Source: Bartonella bacilliformis KC583 (lineage in GTDB: Bacteria; Pseudomonadota; Alphaproteobacteria; Rhizobiales; Rhizobiaceae). From it: DNA of 64,000 nucleotides. Below the pieces are notes generated by a model that worked only from the letters and a program-made list of their open reading frames with translations, made no database searches and was not told the origin of the DNA. The translations under genes were made by a program, and so were the position numbers. Position 1 is the stretch's first letter; each line of letters begins with the position of its first letter. The DNA lies in NCBI RefSeq assembly GCF_000015445.1, contig NC_008783.1, positions 627,001 through 691,000 on the forward strand, written 5' to 3'. This document shows, piece after piece, positions 9,133 through 19,659 of this stretch.

Positions 9133-9142
9133 AATAAAAAAA

Positions 9143-9427
9143 TTAATTAGCCCGCTTTAAAATAACGAGTTCATCAATTTTTTCGCAAAGGTTCTTAAGA
9201 ACAAAGTATTTTTCGGTTGCAACGGAACCTTCATTAACTTCCTGAGTCCATTGTTCGAGAGGAACTTTAATTCCAAAAGCTTTATCAATAGCAAAAACAA
9301 TATCAAGGAAATCGAGGCTATCAATTCCTAAATCATCGATTGTATGACTTTTAGGTGTGATAACACTACGATCAATTTCACTGATTTCTGAAATAATATC
9401 AGCAACTTTGTTAAAAGTAGAAGACAA
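9143..9427 (-). CDS. acpXL: Acyl carrier protein AcpXL
   Basis: Special acyl carrier protein that holds the growing very-long-chain hydroxy fatty acid for lipid A. 94 residues, longer than the housekeeping ACP (about 78). The 4'-phosphopantetheine site is the serine in [13 protein letters not shown] (about residue 37). The start appears to be TTG at 9427 ([11 protein letters not shown], the family's usual N-terminus) with AAGGA 8 nt upstream. First gene of a five-gene operon. In many rhizobia fabZXL follows directly; here only 10 bp separate it from the fabF2XL remnant, so fabZXL is missing from this place. Confidence 0.93.
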   Translation of the reverse strand: MSSTFNKVADIISEISEIDRSVITPKSHTIDDLGIDSLDFLDIVFAIDKAFGIKVPLEQWTQEVNEGSVATEKYFVLKNLCEKIDELVILKRAN

Positions 9428-9620
9428 TATGCAATTCCTTATTATGGTTTATAATTTTACAGAAAAACTTCGATACTACGTTATCTAGCTTCTGTTTTTT
9501 TGAAAAAAAGACTTAATCAGAAATACAATTGTCTTTTTGATTGAAGGTAGGCTTTCAGTGAATAGGCTATTGTAGCTAAAATGTCTAAAAAAAAATTCTT
9601 AAATTTTACTTTAATAAGGA

Positions 9621-11954
9621 TCACTTATCTTTATTTATTTTATTATGAAATTTTTTTCTATTTGCAGCAAGCACTGCAAGTGCTGTCATATTGACGACTC
9701 CTCGTGAGGTTACTGAAGGTGTTAGTATGTGGACAGGACGTGCTGCACCAATTAAAATAGGACCCACATGAAGTGAATCGGTTAGATGTTTAACAATATT
9801 GAGCGTGATATTAGCTGCATCAAGTGTTGGGAAAACGAGAAGATTAGCCTCGCTTTTGAGGCGTGAATCAGGGAAAATGCGATCACGAAAAATTTTCGAT
9901 AGTGCCGCATCGCCTTGCATTTCTCCATCTGCTTCCAAATCTGGGTACAATTTAGCAAGAATTTCGGTAGCACGACGCATTTTACGTGCACTTTCTGTAT
10001 CTTTAGAGCCAAAATTTGAATGCGATAATAATGCTGCTTTTGGTGTTATACCAAACGCTTCAACTTCTTGTGCTGCTAACACAGTCATTTCTGCTATTTC
10101 CTCTGCAGAAGGATTTTCGTTAACATAAGTATCTGTTAGAAAAAGAACTCTGTCTGGAGAAATAAGCAGACTAACAGAAGAAAAATGACTGATATTTGAA
10201 TCAAGTCCAATAATTTGTTCGATTAACTGAAAATTACGTTCAAAATGTCCTTCTAAACCGCAGATCATGGCATCAGCTTCTTCGCGCATAACTGCAATAG
10301 CTGCAATAGCTGTTGTTGATGTCCTTACAATTGTTTTTGCAACTTCAGGTGAAACGCCACATCTAGCGGTATACTGAAGGAATAAATTGACATAATCACG
10401 GAAACGTGGATCATTTTCTGGATTTATGAGCTCAAAATCTATGCCAGGAAGAATTTTTAAACCAAAACGTTTTAATCTCGCTTCTATCACATGTGGGCGG
10501 CCAATGAGAAGAGGAATAGCGGTTTGTTCTTCAAGAACAATCTGTGCTGCACGAAGTACGCGTTCATCCTCACCATCAGCATAGATTACGCGTTTGCGTT
10601 TTGCTGCTTTTGCTGCTGCAAAAACAGGCTTCATCGTGAGACCGGAACGAAAAACAAAACGTTTAAGGGTGTCGTGATAAGCAGAAATATCTTTAATTGG
10701 TCGAACAGCTACATTCGTTTTTATTGCTGCTTCAGCAACAGCAGGAGCAATGCGCAATATTAAACGTGGATCAAAAGGTGAAGGGATAAGATAATCTGGG
10801 CCAAAACTGGGCGCTTCTTTTGAATAAGCACGTGCTACAACATCTGAGGATTCTTCGCGGGCAAGGTTAGCAATAGCATGAACTGCTGCTACTTTCATTT
10901 CTTCATTAATTGCGATAGCACCGACATCTAGTGCACCACGGAAGATATAAGGAAAACAGAGGACATTATTGACCTGATTTGGGTAATCAGAACGTCCTGT
11001 GCAGATCATTGCATCTGGTCGAACCGCACGTGCTTCCTCTGGCATGATTTCTGGCGTTGGATTGGCAAGTGCTAGAATTAAAGGATTCGAAGCCATTTTT
11101 TTCAGATATTCAGGTTTTAAAACGTGGCCTGCAGAAAGACCTAAAAAAATGTCCGCATTTTCAATGATTTCGGATAAGGTTCGTGCATCAGTTTTTTGCG
11201 CATACTTGACTTTCCAGCGATCCATAAGTGTTTTACGGCCTTCATAAACAACACCCTCCAAGTCGCTAAGCCAAATATTTTCAACTTTTGCTCCTAGGTG
11301 AACTAAAAGATTAAGACAAGCCAAGGCTGCAGCACCTGCACCTGAGGTAACTATTTTTGCATCTTCAATTTTTTTCCCAGAAAAATTTAGTCCATTAAGT
11401 ACAGCAGCAGAAACAATAATGGCAGTTCCGTGTTGGTCATCATGGAAAACAGGGATATTCATTTTAGCGCGAAGTTTTTCTTCAATTTCAAAACATTCAG
11501 GCGCTTTGATATCTTCGAGATTAATACCACCAAATGTTGGTTCCAATGAGGATACGATTTCTACCATTTGTTCAATATTTGGCGCATCGAGTTCAATATC
11601 AAAAACATCAATATTTGCAAATTTTTTGAATAAAACAGCTTTTCCTTCCATAACTGGCTTAGAAGCAAGCGGACCAATATTTCCTAATCCAAGAACAGCG
11701 GTTCCATTTGATATAACGGCTACTAAATTGGAACGAGAAGTATACTGAGCTGCAAGTTTTGGATCATTATGAATTGCAAGACATGGCGCGGCAACACCCG
11801 GAGAATAAGCAAGTGCCAAATCACGTTGATTACCAAGAGGTTTTGTCGCTTGTATTTTTAATTTTCCAGGTTCTGGATATTGGTGATAAAAAAGCGCTGC
11901 GCTGTTGAATTCATCTTCTTGTAAGCTGCCGTTACTATTTTGTTTTTTAGACAT
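9621..11954 (-). CDS. maeB: NADP-dependent malic enzyme with C-terminal PTA-like domain
   Basis: Oxidative decarboxylation of malate to pyruvate, giving NADPH. 777 residues in the MaeB form: an N-terminal malic enzyme (about 1-430) and a C-terminal phosphotransacetylase-like domain (about 440-770) that in this family acts in regulation by acetyl-CoA rather than catalysis. Seen: LAYSPGVAAPC (substrate loop), the DDQHGTA motif, a Rossmann segment TSGAGAAALACL, and the NPTPEI motif. The PTA part begins around KRVIYADGEDERVLRA. The gene is single, with long non-coding DNA upstream. Identification is firm; NADP preference comes from the family. Confidence 0.95.
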   Translation of the reverse strand: MSKKQNSNGSLQEDEFNSAALFYHQYPEPGKLKIQATKPLGNQRDLALAYSPGVAAPCLAIHNDPKLAAQYTSRSNLVAVISNGTAVLGLGNIGPLASKPVMEGKAVLFKKFANIDVFDIELDAPNIEQMVEIVSSLEPTFGGINLEDIKAPECFEIEEKLRAKMNIPVFHDDQHGTAIIVSAAVLNGLNFSGKKIEDAKIVTSGAGAAALACLNLLVHLGAKVENIWLSDLEGVVYEGRKTLMDRWKVKYAQKTDARTLSEIIENADIFLGLSAGHVLKPEYLKKMASNPLILALANPTPEIMPEEARAVRPDAMICTGRSDYPNQVNNVLCFPYIFRGALDVGAIAINEEMKVAAVHAIANLAREESSDVVARAYSKEAPSFGPDYLIPSPFDPRLILRIAPAVAEAAIKTNVAVRPIKDISAYHDTLKRFVFRSGLTMKPVFAAAKAAKRKRVIYADGEDERVLRAAQIVLEEQTAIPLLIGRPHVIEARLKRFGLKILPGIDFELINPENDPRFRDYVNLFLQYTARCGVSPEVAKTIVRTSTTAIAAIAVMREEADAMICGLEGHFERNFQLIEQIIGLDSNISHFSSVSLLISPDRVLFLTDTYVNENPSAEEIAEMTVLAAQEVEAFGITPKAALLSHSNFGSKDTESARKMRRATEILAKLYPDLEADGEMQGDAALSKIFRDRIFPDSRLKSEANLLVFPTLDAANITLNIVKHLTDSLHVGPILIGAARPVHILTPSVTSRGVVNMTALAVLAANRKKFHNKINKDK

Positions 11955-12458
11955 TTTATTATATCCAAATTAATGTACTTTTATATAAGCGATGCTAGTA
12001 TAAGGGTAAACATATATTTACACTCTTTTTATTACTAGTATATTTAAAATGGAGAGCAAGCAACTTGAGTGATAAAGGCGATTTGCTCGTTTTTGATTGA
12101 TCAAAGTGAAAATAATTGCCTTATAGTTAAGGCTGTATTAAATTTTGTAAAATGTGTTTAAAAACATAAAATCAAATACTTAGTGAAAAGATAGTGAATA
12201 TGTTAACAACTCTTAATGAGTATTATTCAAAATAAGGGACTTTATTAGAAAATATCAGTTAAGTCTTCTAAAGTGGGTATTAAAAATAAAAAATTATTGT
12301 GTAAATAGTCTGATATGATTGCTTGCTCAATTATTAAAATTATTTTGATTCTTCTACGTCAAAGATTTTTTGGAAACAGTTACAAATATTTCTCTGTCTT
12401 TCAATTTAGCGTAAAAAAATCTTTTACAAAAGATTTGTGATTTACGTATAAATTAAAG
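11955..12458. other. Non-coding gap upstream of maeB
   Basis: About 500 bp of AT-rich sequence between the maeB start and the end of the coiled-coil gene. No frame with a plausible start and no RNA gene recognised. It should hold the maeB promoter; I cannot place one reliably. Confidence 0.5.
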
Positions 12459-12478
12459 AGAGCAAAAGGGATTGCTCT
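12459..12478 (-). terminator. Weak terminator-like hairpin after the coiled-coil gene
   Basis: Inverted repeat AGAGCAA (12459-12465) and TTGCTCT (12472-12478) with a 6-nt loop. On the minus strand it lies 11 bp after the stop of the giant gene and is followed by CTTTAATTT, a poor U tract. Probable but not strong. Confidence 0.45.
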
Positions 12479-12488
12479 TCTTCTTTTC

Positions 12489-15400
12489 TCATTTAATGCG
12501 TCCGCTTGCATGGGCAAGTATAGTGTAGACCTTTCCACTATCTGATACCAGATAGTGCCGAGCTGAGTTCATATCCTTAGTATCCCGAGATACATCGCGT
12601 AATAATTTTTCAAAGTCGATAATATATTGATTGACTGCATATTTAAAATGAGGATCATTCATATATTTTTGCTTAATTTTTTCAAATATAATTTGCCCAC
12701 TTTTAGTGTAAAGGCGTTCTGTCACAATGTTATTTTGTCCACGCTTATAATGATTCCACAACTCGACGATAGCATCGTGATTAATAGATTTTATAACACT
12801 AGCCGCTAATGAATGAAGAGACTTATTCATTAAACGAGCTTCTGTCTTCACTTGTGAAAGAGTCGAGTTATCATCCATTTCTTCGCGTGATGTTTCTGCA
12901 GACGAAGCTCTTGCTAGGAGATTTGACACCCACTTATTTTTGTTTATTTTATTTTGGTCTTTTTGTAAATTAGACGTTGATGGTACTATTTTCTTTATAA
13001 GGTTAGAGGAGGTACCATTATCTTTATTAGACGTCAACGATGTAAGAGGTTTTGGCGTTAATCGATTTTCTTTTTTCTTTTTATTATCACTTTGTACAAC
13101 ATTTGCTAAATCCTTTAACTTTGTAACTTCTTCATCTAGAGCATAGCGGATTGTATTTGTTGTTCCTTTGACTTTTTCCGGAAGCTTTTGAATAGTTTCA
13201 TTTACATCATTATTGACTTTAGAAAGTTCTAATCGAATTTCATTGGCTGAGCGGCGTATATCTTCTGCAGCTCCTGAGAAACACGTCGTAGCCTCATTAA
13301 TGATCTGATTTAACGTTTGTTGTAATAATTGTGTAGAATTGCGCGTATTTTCATCAGTTCGCTCAAATGCCAGGTTAAGAACATTTTCATAATGCTCAAT
13401 CAGCTGATTAACTTCATCAGATTTTGCAATAAGGCTATTGCTTAATGTAGATAGCGCATTTTGTCTTTTTGTAAGTGTTCCATCGAGCATATTTTCTGAT
13501 TTTTCGAGATTGTTAATGACTTCAGAAAGTGTCTTAGCATGTTCACCAAAGTTATTTGTTACATCACTAATTTTTTCAAATGTGTTGCGTACAAACTTTT
13601 GCAGAATTTCCATATTATTGCTGAGTTCTTGATTTGCATCTGACAAATATTCAGCTACTTGGTTGGTATTCTGAAAGAAATTATTTGCAGTTTCATTAAA
13701 TTGACCATCAATATTTTGAACTGTTGATATTAAAACATCACTATTTTCGTGAATATTGCAAATCGATAGATTTAATTGTTTAAGGATCGATGAAATATTA
13801 TTAATAAGGTCTTCTTTCACAGCAGTCATGGTCTGAATAGTTTCAGAGCCTGTCTCCGTTATAATGTTCACTAAAGATTGATTTTGCGCAAAAATTCTCT
13901 TTTCAGACTCTTCTGCTGAGAGGGAAAGTTGTTCACCAACGTGCTGTGTTAAATTATTGAGTGATTCAGCTGTATGTTGCACAACCTGATTTAAATGATC
14001 TGTTAACTCTGCCAATTGCTCAACATGTCCTGAAATTTGAGCAGCTGTTTGGTTGTTTGTTGCTTCTAAACTGTTGCTAATATTAGTAAGTCGATACTCT
14101 AAATTATTTTCAAGTTCCTGTATAGAATTATAAAGAATGCCGGAACGTTCAGCCAATAATTGTTCAATTGCTGTTGTTGAAGTGTTTACAACTTCACTAA
14201 ACAATGTTTGTGCATTTTGGCTAGTATCCTGAATTGTTTGTTCAATATTTAATACAACACGATTACCAGATTCTAAGATCATATTTTCTGCTTTTTCAGC
14301 AACATCAGAAACAGATGAAATAAATTTATGTCCAGTAGAAAGGATAGAGTTTTCTGATTTTTCTACCTGATCAGCTATGATTGATGCTAACTCATGAGAA
14401 AAATTGGAAAGCTTTTCTTGTACTTTATCTGTTTCATCATGTAGTGATGAAAGCATTTGTTCACCCGTAGAAGAAATAATATCAGATGCTTGTATAATCT
14501 TATCTTGTAAGCTGTCTGTGACCGTATTAACGGAATTTTCTAACGTAACACGCATATGATCGACGCTAGCGTCTAATGCATTTTGGACGTCTTTTTGGTA
14601 CTCATTATTGAGCATGATAGATGTTTTTAAGCTATCAGAGTTCTCTTCAAGCACAGATGTTTGTAACTGAATAGTCTCACATACTTGGCTCAATTTTTGG
14701 GATAATGTTTCTTCTAACATACTTGCATGTTCAAAAATTTGACGTGCACGATTTTCTAAATCTTCATCGAATGATCCCATACGCATTTCAAGAGATTCAA
14801 AGAGAACTCCGTTCGAATGAGAGAGAGTATCTCTTAGAATTTCGGTATGATCCTCAAGGTTTTTGATGTGATTTTGAACAGTTTCAGTAATAGCCTTATT
14901 ATTATCAACAATTGCGCTTTCAACTAAATCCATTTGCTGCTTTAAAGCGACATTAACATGTATATCACTTTTGGCGATGATATTATGGAGCCCTTCCATA
15001 CGTTCTTCAAGCGCATTTACTTGATCTGCAAGAATTTCGTTAAGAGAAAAGCTATTAATAGCTAAAGAGTCACGCAAAGCATCAGCACGTATATCAATAT
15101 TTCTGGTGTGGGTTTCTAAAGCATCTTTAGTAGTCTCGCAACTTTGCGTAATAGTTTCTTGTAGTTTATCTATGCAATGGATTACATTTGTTACATGATT
15201 TTCAGCATGAAGATCAATAGTTTGAACATTATCAATTAAAGTCTTTTCAATATTTGAAACACTCTGTGTTAATGTCTCAATCTTATCTTGCAATGTATTA
15301 GCGATTTTATCTTTTTCACTGCTGAGCATTTCAGACATCATATCTCTTTGGTCAGCAAATTGTACTTTGAATTCCTGCGAACGCTCTTTTATAACATCAA

Positions 15401-17120
15401 CAATCATATTATCAATATGTGCGATTTCTTCTCTTAGCAGCTTTTTACTTTCATCAACAGCAAGAAGAATATCATCATGTCCGCGTGTAAATGTACTTGC
15501 AATGTTAGCTGTTGTTTCTTCAAGATTTGCATTAATTTGCGAAGTATGAGCTTCCAAAAATAACTCAAGCTTTTCAGCATTATCTTCTATGGCTTGACTG
15601 CGGCAAATGAAAGCGTCGATAATAGAATTACTGTGTTCTCTAAGAGATAAATCAACTTTTGCTAAACGGTTTTCAAAGGCTTCAATTGCCTCTGAAGTTA
15701 TATTATCAAATTGAGAAGAAATTTTATTAGCCTGTTTGTCAAGCTGTATGATTTTTTCATCAAAATCCTGCAATGACTCGTTATGGCGATCAATAATTGC
15801 TTGATCTAATATTTTAAATTTATCGTCGATTCTAGATAAAGTTTGATCTGTTGCAGTTTGTATATGCGTTGCAATTTCAGCAATATGCATTTCAGCTCTA
15901 ACGGCTGTTTCATTAAATGTTTTTTCTAATTGCTTTTCATTATCATTAAAATGCTCTGAAAAACTATCAAGGTTTCTTCCTAATGCATGAAAAAAATCTT
16001 CATTTCTCTGCTGCATTTGTTCAGTTGTTGCGTTAAATTTTTCAACAAGCTGACTTGTTACACCATTACCTATATGTGAAAGTTTTGCAATCAAGTCTTC
16101 TCCCTGTTGTTGCAAAGTTTGAGAAAGGGTTCGCGCAAGACTTTCAACATTGGTTGCAATTTGGGATGTCACCAAACTAAATTCATCACTGAGTTGTTCT
16201 TGTGTTCCTTTAATTGTTGATTGTACACGATTAGCATGATTCAAAATTGCTGTACGTTCGTTACTCAATTCTTTAATCAACGTGTGAATACGCGATTCAT
16301 TTTCAGAGTAAGCATGTTCAAGACTACGAACTTCACCTTGTATAATAGCTTCAAATTCAATTGCACGCCCGAGAATATGCTCAATTTCCTCGTTCATTGC
16401 AGCCACTTCTTTGCGAATCGTTTGTCCTATAACAATGGCCTGCTTCTCAGATAAATTCTGAGAGTCATTATTAAGATGCTGTGCAGCATTTGTGATAAGA
16501 ATAGCAATATTACGCAATTCGTTTGAGCGTTTTGTCAATTGGGCAAAGCCCCAAGACATAAAGATAGGAATTGCGGTTCCTGCTGCTACAGCAAGTCCAG
16601 TAGGTGATGTAATAAAGGTGATAATATTTTCTAAAGAATTTAGTCCCTCAGGGGCTAAATGCTGAGCGATAAAAGCACCTCCTGTTGCCCATAAGGCACT
16701 GAGTGCTGTAGTATTCCAATAGATACGAGAGGTAGAATTATTCTTTAGTGATATAGAATTTAAAGGTGTTGTTATATCATCATTAGCGGGAAGGGGGTGC
16801 GAAGATAATAACGTATTGTGCACAGTTCCACCCGAGAGCCCATCTGTAGGTTTTGGGCCAAAAAGCTGTTCAACAACAGATCCATCAATAACGGCGCTAT
16901 CATGAATATTCGAAGCAAGAATTGAGGTACCGTTTTCGGTAATAATTTCTTCTTCTGCTGTCGCTATTCTCTCAATTAAATCGTCTATCCTGGTAGGATC
17001 TGTGGAGTCATCTGGTGACATTTTCTCAATTTCTACACCATCAAAGTCATAGTTCATTGCTTTTTCGAGAGCTTCTTCAACCTTAACTTCAAATGTTTGC
17101 AGCTTAGTTCTGCTTGTCAT
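12489..17120 (-). CDS. Giant membrane-anchored coiled-coil protein, Growth Pole Ring (GPR/RgsE)-like
   Basis: About 1543 residues. A short acidic N-terminal region is followed by two close hydrophobic segments (about residues 135-155 and 168-190, with FITSPTGLAVAAGTAIPIF), then more than 1100 residues of helical, Glu/Asn/Gln/Ser-rich sequence with many weak repeats (apolipoprotein-like), and a globular C-terminus of about 130 residues. This is the layout of GPR of Agrobacterium and RgsE of Sinorhizobium, which form a ring at the growing pole in Rhizobiales; those are longer (about 2100 residues). Start: ATG at 17120 has GAGG 5 nt upstream, better than a GTG 16 codons earlier. The pole role is inferred from architecture. 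Older annotation often calls such genes kinesin-like, which nothing here supports. Confidence 0.75.
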   Translation of the reverse strand: MTSRTKLQTFEVKVEEALEKAMNYDFDGVEIEKMSPDDSTDPTRIDDLIERIATAEEEIITENGTSILASNIHDSAVIDGSVVEQLFGPKPTDGLSGGTVHNTLLSSHPLPANDDITTPLNSISLKNNSTSRIYWNTTALSALWATGGAFIAQHLAPEGLNSLENIITFITSPTGLAVAAGTAIPIFMSWGFAQLTKRSNELRNIAILITNAAQHLNNDSQNLSEKQAIVIGQTIRKEVAAMNEEIEHILGRAIEFEAIIQGEVRSLEHAYSENESRIHTLIKELSNERTAILNHANRVQSTIKGTQEQLSDEFSLVTSQIATNVESLARTLSQTLQQQGEDLIAKLSHIGNGVTSQLVEKFNATTEQMQQRNEDFFHALGRNLDSFSEHFNDNEKQLEKTFNETAVRAEMHIAEIATHIQTATDQTLSRIDDKFKILDQAIIDRHNESLQDFDEKIIQLDKQANKISSQFDNITSEAIEAFENRLAKVDLSLREHSNSIIDAFICRSQAIEDNAEKLELFLEAHTSQINANLEETTANIASTFTRGHDDILLAVDESKKLLREEIAHIDNMIVDVIKERSQEFKVQFADQRDMMSEMLSSEKDKIANTLQDKIETLTQSVSNIEKTLIDNVQTIDLHAENHVTNVIHCIDKLQETITQSCETTKDALETHTRNIDIRADALRDSLAINSFSLNEILADQVNALEERMEGLHNIIAKSDIHVNVALKQQMDLVESAIVDNNKAITETVQNHIKNLEDHTEILRDTLSHSNGVLFESLEMRMGSFDEDLENRARQIFEHASMLEETLSQKLSQVCETIQLQTSVLEENSDSLKTSIMLNNEYQKDVQNALDASVDHMRVTLENSVNTVTDSLQDKIIQASDIISSTGEQMLSSLHDETDKVQEKLSNFSHELASIIADQVEKSENSILSTGHKFISSVSDVAEKAENMILESGNRVVLNIEQTIQDTSQNAQTLFSEVVNTSTTAIEQLLAERSGILYNSIQELENNLEYRLTNISNSLEATNNQTAAQISGHVEQLAELTDHLNQVVQHTAESLNNLTQHVGEQLSLSAEESEKRIFAQNQSLVNIITETGSETIQTMTAVKEDLINNISSILKQLNLSICNIHENSDVLISTVQNIDGQFNETANNFFQNTNQVAEYLSDANQELSNNMEILQKFVRNTFEKISDVTNNFGEHAKTLSEVINNLEKSENMLDGTLTKRQNALSTLSNSLIAKSDEVNQLIEHYENVLNLAFERTDENTRNSTQLLQQTLNQIINEATTCFSGAAEDIRRSANEIRLELSKVNNDVNETIQKLPEKVKGTTNTIRYALDEEVTKLKDLANVVQSDNKKKKENRLTPKPLTSLTSNKDNGTSSNLIKKIVPSTSNLQKDQNKINKNKWVSNLLARASSAETSREEMDDNSTLSQVKTEARLMNKSLHSLAASVIKSINHDAIVELWNHYKRGQNNIVTERLYTKSGQIIFEKIKQKYMNDPHFKYAVNQYIIDFEKLLRDVSRDTKDMNSARHYLVSDSGKVYTILAHASGRIK

Positions 17121-17988
17121 ATTTGCCTCATACTCTACAGATTGAAAAGAGATACATCTTCCAGACACATTTTATAATATATTAACTGTTTATTCTGCAG
17201 AAAGAAATATATTCAAAGCAAAGTTTTAAAGTTTATGAAGATAAAGTTAATATCGTTCTCATTTCTCATTTTAAAATAGCCGTACAGTTCATTAATACAG
17301 TGTAATATGCAATCATAATTATGGTAAAATAGTGTTCATAACTTAAAAGAGGATACTGGTTTGATGCAGAGATTTTGTTTCATAATTATTATTATGAACT
17401 TAAATAATAGAATAAACATAATTTTAAAATGAAGAAATTTATGGCTTCTTAATTCTATTTTTAAACATAGGGATTAAAAATGGAATTGGGGAGAGGAAGA
17501 AGTGGTCGCTAAATAAAAGGATTTTTTGAGCACTTTATCCAGATATTTCAATTATGGTAAGAATAATACACTCATTCTTACATAGTTAAACAGAATTTGT
17601 AAAATGAATACCTTGGTTTCAGAATAGGGTGCATATTCTTAGCACACGGGGGAAGGTTAATTTATCCTATGTACCTTATAAATTTTATTTTGCTTTAAAC
17701 AGGAAATAGTGGAGAAAATTTTAAATAATTAATTAATGAGCTCATTAATATATCTATTTTACAAAAAAAATCATTTAGATTCAACATTTTGTAAGAAGAA
17801 AGCCTTTAGAATTTTTTGATATTTTCCTGACCATGATGTTTAGTGTACATAAATTACACATATTTCCTTATGATAAGTAGGATTTTGTTAGATTTTTTTT
17901 ACGCTAATAGATTGACAATTGAAGATTTTTCAGTCGATATGCATTTAACGAATGTTTTTATGCAATTCGCAATAAGGGTGTAAGGGCA
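17121..17988. other. Long non-coding gap upstream of hfq
   Basis: About 870 bp between divergent genes, AT-rich throughout. No coding frame, tRNA or strong terminator seen. In the last 80 bp, TTGACA at 17912-17917 with a poor -10 (GATATG, 17936-17941, 18-bp spacer) is a weak candidate for the hfq promoter. The rest holds nothing I can support. Confidence 0.5.
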
Positions 17989-18228
17989 ATGGTAGAACGA
18001 TCACAACACCTTCAGGATGTATTTTTAAAGACTGTTCGCAAGCAAGAAATTTCTCTTACAATTTTTCTCGTGAATGGCGTTAAATTAACGGGTATTGTAA
18101 CGTCATTTGATAATTTTTGTATTCTTTTGCGTCGTGATGGACATGCGCAATTGGTTTATAAGCACGCTATTTCTACAATTATGCCGGGTCAGCCTATAAA
18201 AATATTTGAAGGTGAGGGGTGTGAATAA
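17989..18228 (+). CDS. hfq: RNA chaperone Hfq
   Basis: Hexameric Sm-like protein that helps small RNAs pair with mRNAs. 79 residues, the usual length of the alphaproteobacterial form. The Sm1 motif covers about residues 16-48 ([13 protein letters not shown], then [12 protein letters not shown]) and the Sm2 motif is YKHAISTI (about 57-64). The start ATG has a GTAAGGGC ribosome site. hflX follows 54 bp later on the same strand, the common hfq-hflX pair. Confidence 0.97.
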   Translation: MVERSQHLQDVFLKTVRKQEISLTIFLVNGVKLTGIVTSFDNFCILLRRDGHAQLVYKHAISTIMPGQPIKIFEGEGCE

Positions 18229-18282
18229 ACAGCCTGTTTTTATAGATTTTTCATTCTTTTTAAAATTACTATTTCAGCTATC

Positions 18283-19659
18283 ATGATGGATGTAAATGAG
18301 GGATGTGGAAGATTTATTTCACAGGTCTTAAAACGAGGGCGCACTGTTATTTTTGTACCAGTTTATCATGGAAACAAAAATGAAAAAATTGCAAATGAGC
18401 GTTCAGTATCTTCCCGAGTAAAAGAGGCATTAGGATTAGCACGCGCTATAGGGCTTGATGTTGTTCATCATGAAATTGTTAATATCACCACACCACATCC
18501 TTCGACTTTATTTGGATCAGGTAAGGTAGAGGAATTTAAACAAGTATTATCGCATTTTAACGAGCCTCGTATTGCTGTTTTAATCGTGGACTATTCTCTG
18601 ACACCAGTCCAGCAGTGTAATTTAGAAAAATTGTGGAACTGTAAAGTTATTGACAGAACCGCTCTTATTCTTGAAATTTTTGGCGATCGTGCACAGACGA
18701 AAGAGGGAGTGCTGCAAGTTGAATTAGCGTATTTATCTTATCAAAAAGGCAGGCTTGTTCGTAGTTGGACACATTTGGAAAGGCAGCGTGGTGGTCATGG
18801 TTTTTTGGGTGGTCCTGGTGAAACGCAGATTGAAGCGGATAGGCGTATTTTACAAGATAAAATTGTTCGTGTTCGCCGCGAATTAAAAACAGTTATTAAA
18901 ACGCGTGCTCTTCATAGAGCGAATAGAAAAAAAACGTGTCATCCTGTTATAGCTTTGGTAGGATATACCAATGCAGGAAAATCAACGCTTTTTAATCGTT
19001 TAAGTGGTGCAAATATATTAACAAAAGATATGCTATTTGCAACACTTGATCCAACTTTACGCAAAATCACTCTTCCTTATGGAAAAACTGTTCTCTTATC
19101 TGATACTGTAGGTTTTATTTCTAATTTACCAACTCATCTGATTGCAGCTTTTAGAGCAACTCTTGAAGAAGTAATTGAAGCTGATTTAATTATTCATGTA
19201 AGAGATATATCAGATCCTGATCATCAATTTCATGCTCAGGATGTCTTAGAAATACTTTCGAGTCTTGGTATAGATATTAACGATAAGGGGCGTATTATAG
19301 AAGTTTGGAATAAAATTGATATATTGGATCAGCATGTATTGAATGCTTTGCAAATGAATACAAAAACATTGTTAAATCCTGCATTAATGGTGTCTGCTCT
19401 TACAGGAGAAGGATTAAAGCAATTATTAATAACTATTGAAAAATTGATTTCCGGAGAGATGCAAAATATTGAGTTTGTTTTAAGACCTGAGTCAATGTCA
19501 TTGATTGATTGGTTTTATAAAAATTCTGGAAAAATAGAACAGGAAAGCCATGATGATGGCTCTATTACTATTAAAGCAGTTTTAACCTGTGAAGCAAAAA
19601 AACGGTTTGATCGTATCAAAAGAAATTATACGTCAAAATCTCATCTGAAGTCTTATTAA
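18283..19659 (+). CDS. hflX: Ribosome-associated GTPase HflX
   Basis: GTPase that binds the 50S subunit and splits stalled ribosomes, for example after heat shock. 458 residues. The HflX-specific N-terminal domain ends in the signature GFLGGPGETQIEADRR (about 173-188). The G domain follows: G1 GYTNAGKST (227-235), G3 DTVGFI (274-279), G4 NKID. The C-terminus is slightly extended. A double ATG makes the start uncertain by one codon. It is probably cotranscribed with hfq. Confidence 0.95.
   Translation: MMDVNEGCGRFISQVLKRGRTVIFVPVYHGNKNEKIANERSVSSRVKEALGLARAIGLDVVHHEIVNITTPHPSTLFGSGKVEEFKQVLSHFNEPRIAVLIVDYSLTPVQQCNLEKLWNCKVIDRTALILEIFGDRAQTKEGVLQVELAYLSYQKGRLVRSWTHLERQRGGHGFLGGPGETQIEADRRILQDKIVRVRRELKTVIKTRALHRANRKKTCHPVIALVGYTNAGKSTLFNRLSGANILTKDMLFATLDPTLRKITLPYGKTVLLSDTVGFISNLPTHLIAAFRATLEEVIEADLIIHVRDISDPDHQFHAQDVLEILSSLGIDINDKGRIIEVWNKIDILDQHVLNALQMNTKTLLNPALMVSALTGEGLKQLLITIEKLISGEMQNIEFVLRPESMSLIDWFYKNSGKIEQESHDDGSITIKAVLTCEAKKRFDRIKRNYTSKSHLKSY

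Noticed and set aside
10491-10763. 90-residue plus-strand frame inside maeB
   Set aside because: Lies wholly inside the opposite-strand malic enzyme gene; cysteine/phenylalanine-rich shadow translation.
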